Source: Bacteroidales bacterium
GTDB lineage: Bacteria > Bacteroidota > Bacteroidia > Bacteroidales > UBA10428
Assembly: GCA_016938235.1 (NCBI GenBank)
Contig: JAFGVA010000141.1
Coordinates: 1-55,784 of the forward strand
Length of the DNA: 55,784 nucleotides
Direction of reading: 5' to 3'
Made by a program: the position numbers and the translations under genes. Below the pieces are notes generated by a model that saw nothing but the letters and a program-made list of their open reading frames with translations, was not told the origin of the DNA and ran no database searches. The first letter of the stretch is position 1; every line of letters starts with the position of its first letter. Of this stretch, positions 16,848 through 25,933 are shown in pieces.

Positions 16848-18515
16848 TTATTTATAACCCTGCACATGCACATTTTTCATAGATCTGCCCGATGGATCTG
16901 TATTGTTCTTGAAGGACTCGTCCCATTCGAGTGCTTCGGCTGTACTGCATGCGATAGAAGGCACAGATGGCACACATAAAGCTGCTGAATCGGAAGGGAA
17001 ATGTTCGCTAAATATTGAACGGTAATAATATTCTTCTTTAGTTTTAGGTGTATTAATAGGGAATCTGAATTTAGCATTTTCCATTTGTTTATCAGTAACA
17101 AGTTTACTTGTAACTTCTTTTAATGAATCTATCCAGCCATAACCAACACCGTCTGAAAATTGCTCTTTTTGCCTCCATGCCACACTTTCGGGCAGATAAT
17201 CTTCAAATGCTTTTCTTACAACCCATTTTTCAATTCTTCCATCCTTAATCATTTTGTCGGCAGGATTAAGGCGCATAGCTACATCAATAAATTCCTTGTC
17301 GAGAAAGGGAACACGACCTTCAACGCCCCAAGCGGCCAGCGTTTTATTCGCCCTTAAGCAATCGTACATATGTAACTTTCCTAATTTACGCACAGTTTCT
17401 TCGTGAAATGCCTGTGCATTGGGCGCCTTATGAAAATAAAGGTAGCCTCCGAAAAGTTCATCTGCACCTTCGCCCGATAACACCATTTTAATACCCATTG
17501 ATTTAATAACCCGGGCAAGCAGGTACATCGGTGTTGATGCCCTGATGGTGGTTACATCGTATGTTTCAATATGGTAAATCACATCACTTAATGCATCCAG
17601 CCCTTCCTGAACTGTGAAGTTTATTTCGTGGTGAACAGTTCCGATGGCATCTGCCACTTTTTTAGCTGCAGCTAAATCGGGCGAACCCACTAAACCAATA
17701 GCAAAAGAGTGAAGATTTGGCCACCATGCTTCTTTTTCATCGCCATCCTCTACTCTGGTTCTTGAATATTTCTTTGCAAGTGCAGATGTTACCGATGAAT
17801 CTAGTCCGCCAGAAAGCAAAACGCCATAAGGAACATCGGACATAAGCTGACGGTGCACAGCCTGTTCCAGTGCATTCCGAAGCTCATTTATATCGGCTTT
17901 ATTATCTTTTACTGCCTCGTATTTTTCCCAATCTCTTGCGTACCATTTTTTAATTTGTCCGTCTTTACTGTGAAGATAATGCCCGGGTTTAAACTCTTCA
18001 ATTTTATTACAAACACCCTCTAAGCCTTTTAACTCTGAAGAAACGTAGAAATTGCCAAACTTATCCCAACCAATGTATAATGGAATTATGCCAATATGAT
18101 CCCGGGCAATCAGATACTCATTTTTTTCTTCATCGTAAAGTGCAAAAGCAAAAATACCGTTAAGATCTTCAAGGAAATCAATACCTTTTTTCCGGTATAA
18201 TGAAAGGATAACTTCACAATCGGAATTAGTCTGAAACTCATAAATGTCTTCAGTCTCCTCTCTGAGTTTCTTGTAATTATATATCTCGCCATTTACAGCA
18301 AGAATGTGTTTGCGATCTTGGCTGTACAAAGGTTGATTACCCGATTGGGGATCAACTATTGATAAACGCTCATGTGCTAATATTGCTTTTTCACCACAGT
18401 AAATACCTGACCAGTCCGGACCCCTGTGGCGCAATTTTTTTGACATACTCAAGGCCTGCTGCCTTAAGCTGTCAGAATCTACTTTTAAATCAAATACCCC
18501 TATTATTCCACACAT
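16848..18515 (-). CDS. asnB: Asparagine synthase (glutamine-hydrolysing) AsnB
   Basis: 555 residues, the E. coli AsnB length. The mature protein begins MCGIIGVF, so Cys2 is the N-terminal nucleophile of the glutaminase domain (about 1-200; RHRGPDWSG, NGEIYNY). The synthetase domain follows, with the ATP-pyrophosphatase loop SGGLDSSV (about 231-238) and LSGEGADELFGGY (about 345-357). It transfers amide nitrogen from glutamine to aspartate. Having both AsnA and AsnB side by side gives ammonia- and glutamine-dependent routes. A divergent Lrp/AsnC regulator lies 227 bp away and is a likely controller (inference). Confidence 0.96.
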   Translation of the reverse strand: MCGIIGVFDLKVDSDSLRQQALSMSKKLRHRGPDWSGIYCGEKAILAHERLSIVDPQSGNQPLYSQDRKHILAVNGEIYNYKKLREETEDIYEFQTNSDCEVILSLYRKKGIDFLEDLNGIFAFALYDEEKNEYLIARDHIGIIPLYIGWDKFGNFYVSSELKGLEGVCNKIEEFKPGHYLHSKDGQIKKWYARDWEKYEAVKDNKADINELRNALEQAVHRQLMSDVPYGVLLSGGLDSSVTSALAKKYSRTRVEDGDEKEAWWPNLHSFAIGLVGSPDLAAAKKVADAIGTVHHEINFTVQEGLDALSDVIYHIETYDVTTIRASTPMYLLARVIKSMGIKMVLSGEGADELFGGYLYFHKAPNAQAFHEETVRKLGKLHMYDCLRANKTLAAWGVEGRVPFLDKEFIDVAMRLNPADKMIKDGRIEKWVVRKAFEDYLPESVAWRQKEQFSDGVGYGWIDSLKEVTSKLVTDKQMENAKFRFPINTPKTKEEYYYRSIFSEHFPSDSAALCVPSVPSIACSTAEALEWDESFKNNTDPSGRSMKNVHVQGYK

Positions 18516-18657
18516 AATTCTGTATGTTTTATTACTTTATTTTCTAAACTACTATTAAGGAAAAGATGTTAATTTATTATATTTTTCATGTTTTTAATTA
18601 ACAACCGTAAGTAATATGAGCAAAGATATCAAAAAATAAATTATACGCAAAAAATAC

Positions 18658-18688
18658 TTTATTATTTAACAAAGATTCCATAACTTTG
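18658..18688 (+). promoter_or_regulatory. Probable promoter of the Lrp/AsnC gene
   Basis: TTTA, 19 bp, TAACTTTG: the -7 box is perfect and the -33 box has three of four bases. It sits 54 bp before the chosen ATG. Confidence 0.5.
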
Positions 18689-18742
18689 CTTACAATTTGT
18701 AATGTTAAGCTTGTATTTAAATTTCATTTACCTTTTATAGCC

Positions 18743-19225
18743 ATGAAAAACGAAAACAACTATCAGATCGACGAATTAGATAAGAAAATTTTATCCATTC
18801 TGACTAAAAATGCCCGGATTCCATTTCTTGAAGTTGCCAGGGATTGTGGTGTATCAGGAGCTGCCATACACCAGCGCGTTCAAAGGCTTTCAAAGTTGGG
18901 TATCATTTCGGGTTCCCAGTTTAATATTGAGCCTAAAAAATTAGGCTATAACACTTGCGCCTATATTGGAATTTTTCTGGATAACGCTGCTATGTTCAAT
19001 GACGTATCGGAAAGCCTGACAAACATATCAGAAATCATTCAATGTCATTACACTACAGGACAGTACTCTATGTTCGTTAAAGTTTACACTAAGGACAATG
19101 AACACTTGAGAAGAGTATTAGCCGATAAAATTCAGGCGATTCCGGGAATTATGCGTACCGAAACGTTTATTTCGCTTGAAGTATTAGTAGACAGGCAGCT
19201 ACCAGTTTTAGAAGCTGTAAAATAA
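18743..19225 (+). CDS. Lrp/AsnC family transcriptional regulator
   Basis: 160 residues. The start is set at ATG 18743 (MKNENNYQIDELDKKIL); the 19 codons upstream in frame overlap the promoter region and look non-coding. N-terminal winged helix-turn-helix (about 8-60: DKKILSILTKNARIPFLEVA, VSGAAIHQRVQRL) and C-terminal AsnC/RAM ligand-binding domain (about 72-150). Such proteins form octamers that bind amino acids. Its place divergent from asnB suggests it reads asparagine or another amino acid and controls asnB/asnA and itself. Only the location supports that. Confidence 0.92.
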   Translation: MKNENNYQIDELDKKILSILTKNARIPFLEVARDCGVSGAAIHQRVQRLSKLGIISGSQFNIEPKKLGYNTCAYIGIFLDNAAMFNDVSESLTNISEIIQCHYTTGQYSMFVKVYTKDNEHLRRVLADKIQAIPGIMRTETFISLEVLVDRQLPVLEAVK

Positions 19226-19246
19226 AGTACCGTTTTTTATTACATG

Positions 19247-19283
19247 AAACTGCCGGCAGATTCTTTCTTCCGGCAGTTTTTTT
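19247..19283 (+). terminator. Terminator of the Lrp/AsnC gene
   Basis: Ten-bp stem AAACTGCCGG / CCGGCAGTTT, 13-nt loop, then seven T. Confidence 0.87.
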
Positions 19284-19416
19284 GTATGGTGTCATTTGCA
19301 AAATTAAAGCTATTCATATTTGAATTCCGAATTTATTTCTTTATTCTTGTAGTCTGATAGACTATTTTAAACCCTTACAACAGAAACTAAACGTCTTAAC
19401 CATTAATTCTGAATTC

Positions 19417-21018
19417 ATGAAAACATCTAATTCTGGTATTTACCTTGCACTTTTGACTCTTACGGCAACATTGGGAGGTTTACTTTTTGGGTACGATACA
19501 GCTGTAATTTCCGGAGCCGTGGGCTCACTTAAATCGTTCTTTATTGTACCTCTTACAAATGATGCAGAAGCCGCTGCAGCGGTAATTTCTCAATTTAAAA
19601 TTATTGGAGTTGTAAGCTTCATTTTTATTTGGGGTCTTATTGTTAGTTTTATTAAACGGCTTTTTATTACAATTGGAAAAACGGTTATTTACTCGCTAAT
19701 TTCCGGAGGATTAATCTATTTATTGGTTAATTATTTGTTCCTGCGTCATGGCCAGGTTTTAAACGAGTCATTAATAAATGTAATTCATGGATTCAATGTT
19801 TCCAGTGCCCTTATCGGATGTATCATAGGTGGTTCTATTGGCGGTTTTGTGAGTCAGAATTTAGGCCGGAAAAACGGCCTTATACTGGCAGCAGTATTGT
19901 TTTTAATTTCTGCTCTTGGTTCTGCCATTCCTGATAAAATAAATTTTCTTGGAATTGAGGTTCTTGGATCGTTTATGGTATACCGTGTAATTGGTGGTGT
20001 TGGTGTTGGTCTGGCTTCGATGCTTTCTCCAATGTACATTGCTGAAATAGCTCCGGCAAATATCCGCGGTAAACTTGTTTCATTTAACCAGTTCGCTATC
20101 ATTTTCGGTATGTTGGTTGTATATTTTGTAAATTACTTCATCGCCAAAGGTCAGGCTCCAGATTGGTTAGATACCATTGGCTGGCGCTGGATGTTTGCAT
20201 CAGAAATGATACCTGCAAGTTTATTCCTGATATTCCTGTTTTTTGTTCCGGAAACTCCAAGATATCTTGTTTTAATGAATAAGGAAGAAAATGCTCTTGG
20301 TGTTTTAAATAAAATTGTTGGTACTGAAAAGGCAAAAAAGGTTTTAGCTGATATAAAAGGCTCTCTGGTTGAGAAAAGAGCTCCATGGATGTCTTTTGGC
20401 GGACTGATTATTGTAATCGGAATATTCCTTTCTGTATTTCAGCAGTTTGTTGGTATTAATGTTGTTCTGTATTATGCTCCGGCAATTTTTGAAACTTTAG
20501 GCGCTGCGAAAGATGTACAGCTATTTCAAACCATTATTGTAGGCATTATTAACCTGTCGTTTACAGTAGTGGCGATTTTAACAGTTGATAAATTCGGCAG
20601 AAAACCACTGCAGATTATAGGTGCAGTAGGTATGGCAATAAGCATGACTGGCTTAGGCTTTGCTTTCTTCCTGGGACTACCCGGAATAGCTGCCTTAATA
20701 TTTATGTTATTATATGTTGCAAGCTTTGCCGTTTCCTGGGGTCCGGTTACCTGGGTGCTTTTAGCTGAAATTTTCCCTAACAGCATTAGGGGTGCTATGG
20801 GTATTGCTGTTGCTGCCCAATGGTTGTCAAATCTTTTGGTTTCTACAACTTTCCCCATGATGAATGACAGTACCTTTCTTACCGAAAAATTCCATAATGG
20901 ATTTGCATATTGGATTTATGCTGTAATGGGTATACTTGCCGCATTGTTTATGTGGAAATTGGTTCCTGAAACCAAGGGCAAAACACTCGAAGACCTTGAG
21001 AAAATCTGGAAGAAATAA
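19417..21018 (+). CDS. Sugar porter, XylE-like MFS transporter
   Basis: 533 residues; the family norm is about 460-490. First helix GGLLFGYDTAVISGAVG and ALIGCIIGGSIGGFVS plus NLGRKNGL match E. coli XylE closely; PETPRYL (about 275-281), QQFVGINVVLYYAP (about 346-359), DKFGRKP and the C-terminal PETKGKTLEDLE complete the sugar-porter signatures. It should carry xylose or another aldose by proton symport. An insert of about 70 residues (about 52-124), with two hydrophobic stretches, lies between helix 1 and helix 2. No sugar-catabolism genes are adjacent. Confidence 0.9.
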   Translation: MKTSNSGIYLALLTLTATLGGLLFGYDTAVISGAVGSLKSFFIVPLTNDAEAAAAVISQFKIIGVVSFIFIWGLIVSFIKRLFITIGKTVIYSLISGGLIYLLVNYLFLRHGQVLNESLINVIHGFNVSSALIGCIIGGSIGGFVSQNLGRKNGLILAAVLFLISALGSAIPDKINFLGIEVLGSFMVYRVIGGVGVGLASMLSPMYIAEIAPANIRGKLVSFNQFAIIFGMLVVYFVNYFIAKGQAPDWLDTIGWRWMFASEMIPASLFLIFLFFVPETPRYLVLMNKEENALGVLNKIVGTEKAKKVLADIKGSLVEKRAPWMSFGGLIIVIGIFLSVFQQFVGINVVLYYAPAIFETLGAAKDVQLFQTIIVGIINLSFTVVAILTVDKFGRKPLQIIGAVGMAISMTGLGFAFFLGLPGIAALIFMLLYVASFAVSWGPVTWVLLAEIFPNSIRGAMGIAVAAQWLSNLLVSTTFPMMNDSTFLTEKFHNGFAYWIYAVMGILAALFMWKLVPETKGKTLEDLEKIWKK

Positions 21019-21034
21019 GTATTGATTTAATAAT

Positions 21035-21075
21035 AAAAAAAAAGGCTTTCAGTAGTATATTGAAAGCCTTTTTTT
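21035..21075. terminator. Bidirectional terminator
   Basis: Stem AAAGGCTTTCA / TGAAAGCCTTT (11 bp, 9-nt loop) with A run left and T run right; between the convergent sugar porter and lipoprotein genes. Confidence 0.87.
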
Positions 21076-21088
21076 GATATTATGAATT

Positions 21089-21604
21089 TTAAACTTTTCC
21101 CATTGTAAGCTCAAAATACATTGACATAGAATCAGGATTCCCGTCTTCGTTTACATCCATTTCCTGAGAAGTGGTAAATCGAACAATAAGTTCATCTTTT
21201 GTTAACTTAACAACCTCCATTTCTGTTTCATCGTCGGTTCCTTTGTCGGTGGTAATAACATTACCATCATTATTTAGCTCCCAGGTGCCTGAATCGGTTC
21301 CACCTCCGTAATTTGCTGTATAGGTTCCATCAGATTTAAACTCAAAAGTTCCTGACATTTGTGACTTAAGTAACTGTGAAAATAACTCGGCATAAGCAGC
21401 AGCAACTGCCTCTGTTGTATCCATCGATTCAGCGATATAATCGACCAGCGATAAATCTCCTACACTAATATCCATTTCAGAACTGGTTATTGACCATTTT
21501 CCAACCAGATTGGATTCGTTATTATTTTTCTCGCACGCAATGCTTAATGATACAATTAGTCCGAAAACTAAAAACAATTTGCTTCCTTCTAAAAACTTTT
21601 TCAT
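21089..21604 (-). CDS. Lipocalin-like lipoprotein
   Basis: 171 residues with lipobox SLSIAC (Cys at about 24). The mature part starts with LVGKWSITSSEM and contains GTFEFKSDGTYTANYGGG and DSGTWELNNDG, the strand pattern of small lipocalin-like lipoproteins of Bacteroidota. Between them an acidic Ala-rich helical stretch (about 60-85) is inserted. No ligand is known. The three minus-strand genes upstream (GIN protein, PagL-like barrel) also act at the envelope, but a 143-bp gap argues against one tight operon. Confidence 0.7.
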   Translation of the reverse strand: MKKFLEGSKLFLVFGLIVSLSIACEKNNNESNLVGKWSITSSEMDISVGDLSLVDYIAESMDTTEAVAAAYAELFSQLLKSQMSGTFEFKSDGTYTANYGGGTDSGTWELNNDGNVITTDKGTDDETEMEVVKLTKDELIVRFTTSQEMDVNEDGNPDSMSMYFELTMGKV

Positions 21605-21747
21605 ACTAATAGTTTTATGTTTTATTTATTGAAGTTACGCATAATTGCAGAATTTGTTCACAACAATGTAAATAATCAAGGGAGCAAAATGAACTTTACC
21701 GGCTTGCTCGTTCAGAATCATGTATTAAACTAAAAATCAGATTAGTT

Positions 21748-22503
21748 TTAATGAACAATCAACCTGCCGGTAGAACTTGTATTTAGTTTCTCGATAGCTG
21801 GAGGCAAACCGTATAAATGTATATCACCTATGCCATCGATGCTGTAAGTGAGACTTTCAAGCACATTAACAATGCAATCACCCTGAGATTCGTTATAAAC
21901 ATGGGCTTGTTTTGCCAATAAGGCCTTTGCATCAACACTCATAATGGCAAAGTTTTGTAATTTGAGGTTACTAACCGAACCCGATAATAGGAGCCTCCCA
22001 CCACTAGAAAAATTATTATAGTACAAAAAAGAATTGCAATTCAACTCAAGATTTGCTTCAGAAACCTTGTTCAACAATAGTAACCTGAATGTTTCGGAAG
22101 TTATGGGTGTTAGGGTTTTAATATTTGAAGTTTCTTCTGCTTTTATCTCTTCGAGATGCATGGAATTTACCTGAACCTGAACCACATTATTCTCCGGCAT
22201 GGTCCAGAGCAGGTGACTGTTTATACCCAGAAACAATGTGCTGTCGATAATTTCAAATTCCAATTTCTGAAGTAATCTTTCATCGCCATATGCTTCAAGC
22301 CCATATGAATTACCTTCGTTGAGAGAAATATCGAAGGTGCTGTTTAATACAATTTTATTGAAAGGGGCAAGCTCTATATTTCTGCTTGTTAATTCCTTGT
22401 TATTCTCGCAGGAAACTATCATCAGCATGAAAATAAGCTGAAACAGAATTGATTTCAACCGACTAAAACCTTTTAATATAAATAATTCACCTTTTATTTT
22501 CAT
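21748..22503 (-). CDS. GIN-domain (DUF2807) lipoprotein
   Basis: 251 residues. Lipobox MIVSC (Cys at about 32) after a rather long n-region. The mature part carries the head GIN domain pattern: PFNKIVLNSTFDISLNEG, YGDERLLQKLEFEI, then right-handed beta-helix-like strands. Members resemble autotransporter adhesin heads and are probably surface or periplasmic; function is unknown. It starts 16 bp after the PagL-like gene and is likely co-transcribed with it. Confidence 0.78.
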   Translation of the reverse strand: MKIKGELFILKGFSRLKSILFQLIFMLMIVSCENNKELTSRNIELAPFNKIVLNSTFDISLNEGNSYGLEAYGDERLLQKLEFEIIDSTLFLGINSHLLWTMPENNVVQVQVNSMHLEEIKAEETSNIKTLTPITSETFRLLLLNKVSEANLELNCNSFLYYNNFSSGGRLLLSGSVSNLKLQNFAIMSVDAKALLAKQAHVYNESQGDCIVNVLESLTYSIDGIGDIHLYGLPPAIEKLNTSSTGRLIVH

Positions 22504-22519
22504 GTAATGCTATCTCAGA

Positions 22520-23641
22520 TTAAAAACGTACTCCCAAACCTAATTCAGGATAGTCAAGAATATGTAAATGTGATTTCATCGCCAGACGAACCGACAGTCT
22601 GTTGCTTAACCGGTATTTTAATATTCCCCTTGTATAAACCGGATAATTTTCAATCTGTTCTTTCAGGAAAATATAAACTCCTTCCTGAAAAGCTATGTTA
22701 AACCGATCGTAAACAAAAGATTGTGAAATGTGTAAGCCTGTCTGAAAGCTATCGTTGGTATTATAATTTCTGTCAGAATCATGAAACAGCGTTTCGATAG
22801 AAGAGTCGAAAAACACATCAGCTCCGGCACCAAGATGAATGGAACGGTTGATTTTATAATGCCATTCGATGGCAAATGATGATGTAAAGAAAACCTCAGC
22901 CGAGAGTGCCCGTGTATGTTTTCCTCCAAAACTCAGAATAGCATCGACATACGACTCCCTGGTAAATGCATCCGGTTCACGGATAATTTTCTCAGTTGTA
23001 TTACCTATCAGATAATTCAAACCGGCAAATACACTTGTTGAATTTATTCCCAGGTTTGGTTCACTCATGTTTGCATTAGAAAAATGATCGAAAGACAAGC
23101 CACTTTTTAGTTCAAAATTATCATTAAGCTTATATCCCACTCCCAGTCGTTGATTAAAATGAATATTAATATGTGAACCAACAGCAACATTCAAATAATT
23201 ATTTTCGATATCGAACTTTCGTGTAACATAACCCAACCCTACACCAGTTCTGTTGTATAAGCGAAACTTTTCTTTCTGAATAATATCCATTTTAAAAAAA
23301 ACCGTAACAGCAAATTCCTTCCCAAAAACCTTATCATTCCCCAGGCTCGAATGGTAAAAAGATATCCCATAATAAGGGTATTTATACAACTGTTCCCAAT
23401 AAGTTTTCCCAACGGTAGCTTTTGTTAAGCACAGGTCGAAAGCATGAAAAGATTCGTTGGTAATGTAATTCACAAACTGGTATTCGGGAAGTATATAGCC
23501 CGTCTGATAATTCAGTCCCAGAAATAAATTATCTGTAAAACTTACCTGTGCATTTACTTTAAAATTCTTTACAATGAATACAAACAAAAACAGAATAAAT
23601 ATTGCTTTTAATCTGATATACAAAATATTAGGTAGTGCCAT
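22520..23641 (-). CDS. Acyloxyacyl hydrolase / PagL-like lipid A deacylase
   Basis: 373 residues, larger than Pseudomonas PagL (about 170). A signal peptide precedes a beta-barrel. The segment LSFDHFSNANMSEPNLGIN (about 185-203) matches the PagL active-site strand, in which His and Ser form the catalytic pair and NPG-like residues follow. A C-terminal region (about 230-373) adds a second barrel-like part. PagL removes the 3-O acyl chain of lipid A at the outer membrane; this activity is inferred from the motif. It leads the GIN-lipoprotein unit. Confidence 0.75.
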   Translation of the reverse strand: MALPNILYIRLKAIFILFLFVFIVKNFKVNAQVSFTDNLFLGLNYQTGYILPEYQFVNYITNESFHAFDLCLTKATVGKTYWEQLYKYPYYGISFYHSSLGNDKVFGKEFAVTVFFKMDIIQKEKFRLYNRTGVGLGYVTRKFDIENNYLNVAVGSHINIHFNQRLGVGYKLNDNFELKSGLSFDHFSNANMSEPNLGINSTSVFAGLNYLIGNTTEKIIREPDAFTRESYVDAILSFGGKHTRALSAEVFFTSSFAIEWHYKINRSIHLGAGADVFFDSSIETLFHDSDRNYNTNDSFQTGLHISQSFVYDRFNIAFQEGVYIFLKEQIENYPVYTRGILKYRLSNRLSVRLAMKSHLHILDYPELGLGVRF

Positions 23642-23772
23642 TAAATTTTAAAACAGAAAAAAGTGTTTACTTACCAATATTACTATATCTTTTTTAAGTA
23701 TGACAACTTTGTTGTTAATAATTATGCCATGTTACTAATCATAATTCATGCTTAGAATAAAATATTTATGGG

Positions 23773-23786
23773 TGAATTCGTGGCTA
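23773..23786. repeat. Extra copy of the GxxExxY-flanking repeat core
   Basis: GTGAATTCGTGGCT is identical to the core of the right inverted repeat at 45081-45098. The surrounding 23642-23838 holds no gene. It shows the repeat also occurs away from the GxxExxY gene. Confidence 0.6.
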
Positions 23787-23838
23787 AAAATTTATGGGTG
23801 TTTTAATTTGGCGATGCAGAATTAAAACATTAAGAAAA

Positions 23839-24222
23839 TCAAACTTCGCAGAAGTAATTGAAAGTAGTTCTTTTGAGCCCTTGCTCAATAAGTTGACCAA
23901 GATCCAGATGTTCTTCATCGTCTTCTTCGAAATGCCAGGTAATATTTATAATTTTTACACGCTTATTTGATTCAATACGACGAGCTAATTCTAGAATATG
24001 AAATGTTCCGGTGGTATTAAGGTATTCAAGCCTAACAACCAGGTTAATGTATTCTCCGTCAAATACATCAACCCAATGAAACAAGGGTGAGAAAAAATCT
24101 GTTACATGATCATTAATTAACCTGCCAGAAATAGACAACTCTCCATTTGGTTTAAATACCACCTCCGGAAAGTTATTTGACGATTCAATAAAAAACAGAT
24201 CATTATTGGATAATGATTTCAT
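23839..24222 (-). CDS. SiaC-family regulatory phosphoprotein (DUF1987)
   Basis: 127 residues from ATG 24222; an upstream in-frame Met adds eight residues that do not fit the family. It matches DUF1987: FPEVVFKPNGELSISGR (about 18-34), VVRLEYLNTTGTFHILELAR (about 62-81) and NITWHFEEDDEEHLDLG (about 93-109). In Pseudomonas SiaC a Thr in the equivalent Y-x-N-T-S motif is phosphorylated by SiaB and dephosphorylated by SiaA, switching partner binding; here Thr70/Thr71 are the candidates. It lies 157 bp downstream of a PP2C phosphatase gene, the expected partner. No SiaB kinase or SiaD cyclase is seen in the window. Confidence 0.85.
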   Translation of the reverse strand: MKSLSNNDLFFIESSNNFPEVVFKPNGELSISGRLINDHVTDFFSPLFHWVDVFDGEYINLVVRLEYLNTTGTFHILELARRIESNKRVKIINITWHFEEDDEEHLDLGQLIEQGLKRTTFNYFCEV

Positions 24223-24379
24223 ATAATACAGATGTATTTGAAACAATTCAAATATAACAATTCGGGAAGTGCATTTTTTTTATTATTGATAAATAGTTTA
24301 TAACAATTGATGAAAGTTATTTTAAAATTGAGGACAAATAAACGATGCTTTAACATCCGATTTTCGTATGGCTAATTTC

Positions 24380-25933
24380 TTAGATTTTTATCCCGATAAT
24401 GCAGATATCATCAACCTGATCTTCGTTGCCTTTCCATTGCTCAAAAGTCGATTCAATTAATTTGTATTGCTTTTTCATTGGGAAATTTGCAATTTGGGAA
24501 AGCAAAGAATAAAATTGTTTTTTTGAATACTTTTTACAATCTGTTCCGCCAAACTGATCCTGAAAACCATCGGTAAACAAGTAAAAACAATCTCCGGGTT
24601 TAGTTGCTATCTTAACTGTTTCGAAGTATTTATTCTTCTGATACATATAAACGCCAATACTTTTTCTTGTGGGCTCAAACACTTTAATGCTGTTTTCACG
24701 CACCAAAAGCAAGGGTCGATTAGCCCCGGCATAATATATGGTATTTTCAGATTTATGATATGAAACAAGTACAATATCAATTCCCAGGGTATAGTTGTCT
24801 TTTTGTGTTTTAAAAGACTCCTTGAACTTGTTGTCGATAATCTGAAGCGCAGCACCTGGTTCATGATTATTTTGATTGCTCAAAACAAACTGGAATAATT
24901 CGTTACCCATAATACCCATAAATGCCCCCGGAACTCCATGACCCGAACTGTCTGCAACAGCAAGCGTAGTGGTATCGTCAAACTGATTATGCCAATAAAA
25001 ATCACCCGACACAATATCTTTCGGCTGGTAATAGATGAACCCATCTGAAAAAGATTTTAGCACACTTTCGCCCGAGGGAAGCAAAGCTCTTTGAATAATC
25101 TTGGCATACTCAATACTATCCGTAATTTCTTTGTTTTTCTCTGCTAGCAGCTTATTGGCTTGTTTTCGCTTTTTATTTATCAGGGCCAGAAAATAAACCA
25201 ATACAGAAACAACAAATAAAAAAGCTGCAGATATTAATATTATAATATGCTGATAATCTATTTTCTCACTTTGTTTGATAATCTCGTCGGTTTGCTGTTC
25301 AATAATTTCTTTTTGCCTTTCCGACTTTAATATTTCCTGTTCGAGCTGATAGCTTGTTGCCTGCAAAATTTTTTCCCAGTTCGATTCTGATAATACCCTG
25401 TTAGACGCATTTAAGAATTTATTGTCAATTTTACCTCCTTTACCCCAGATTGCATCAGGCTGCATTTCGAAATGAAGATTATTATTCTGATTAATAGCAA
25501 AATTCAACATAGAAGTACCGTACGGAAAATTCTCGGTGATAATTACATAAGGATAATCTCCCAAATTCTCGTCGATATCGCTAATTCTTATTTTGCTTTC
25601 ACCATTTACATAAAAAATATCGACCGGTTCGATAATGTTAGTTCGCCGGAAGTGAAAAACCCGAACTGGTTTATTCTGAATGTTTAATCCGGGACTTCTT
25701 GATTTAAGTGCTTTGTATATTTTATTGGTTGAAGTGTTTCTGCCATATATTCCTATTTTATAAAATTGAGATGTATCATTTAGGGGATAATAAATTTTGT
25801 TTGAGGCAAGTACGATAAAATCAACTTTTTTATCGATCAGTTCATCTTCATTCTGTGCTATCAGCGCTGATGCTGAAACACAAAAAATGGCTGTAAGAAT
25901 AAATTGTCGGAAAAATGTTTTTGGAATAACCAT
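24380..25933 (-). CDS. YfiR-domain PP2C (SpoIIE-type) Ser/Thr phosphatase
   Basis: 517 residues. Signal peptide (1-26), a periplasmic YfiR/DUF4154-like domain (about 35-190), a short coiled coil (about 195-225), one membrane helix (about 229-251), a linker, and a cytoplasmic SpoIIE PP2C domain (about 270-517). Metal-site Asps are intact: SGDFYW (D311), ADSSGHGVPGAFM (D328), FTDGFQDQ (D455) and QVDDICI (D508/D509). It should sense something in the periplasm and dephosphorylate a Ser/Thr protein inside. The downstream SiaC-like gene is the obvious substrate, in the manner of SiaA-SiaC, although SiaA uses a different sensor domain. Confidence 0.9.
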   Translation of the reverse strand: MVIPKTFFRQFILTAIFCVSASALIAQNEDELIDKKVDFIVLASNKIYYPLNDTSQFYKIGIYGRNTSTNKIYKALKSRSPGLNIQNKPVRVFHFRRTNIIEPVDIFYVNGESKIRISDIDENLGDYPYVIITENFPYGTSMLNFAINQNNNLHFEMQPDAIWGKGGKIDNKFLNASNRVLSESNWEKILQATSYQLEQEILKSERQKEIIEQQTDEIIKQSEKIDYQHIIILISAAFLFVVSVLVYFLALINKKRKQANKLLAEKNKEITDSIEYAKIIQRALLPSGESVLKSFSDGFIYYQPKDIVSGDFYWHNQFDDTTTLAVADSSGHGVPGAFMGIMGNELFQFVLSNQNNHEPGAALQIIDNKFKESFKTQKDNYTLGIDIVLVSYHKSENTIYYAGANRPLLLVRENSIKVFEPTRKSIGVYMYQKNKYFETVKIATKPGDCFYLFTDGFQDQFGGTDCKKYSKKQFYSLLSQIANFPMKKQYKLIESTFEQWKGNEDQVDDICIIGIKI

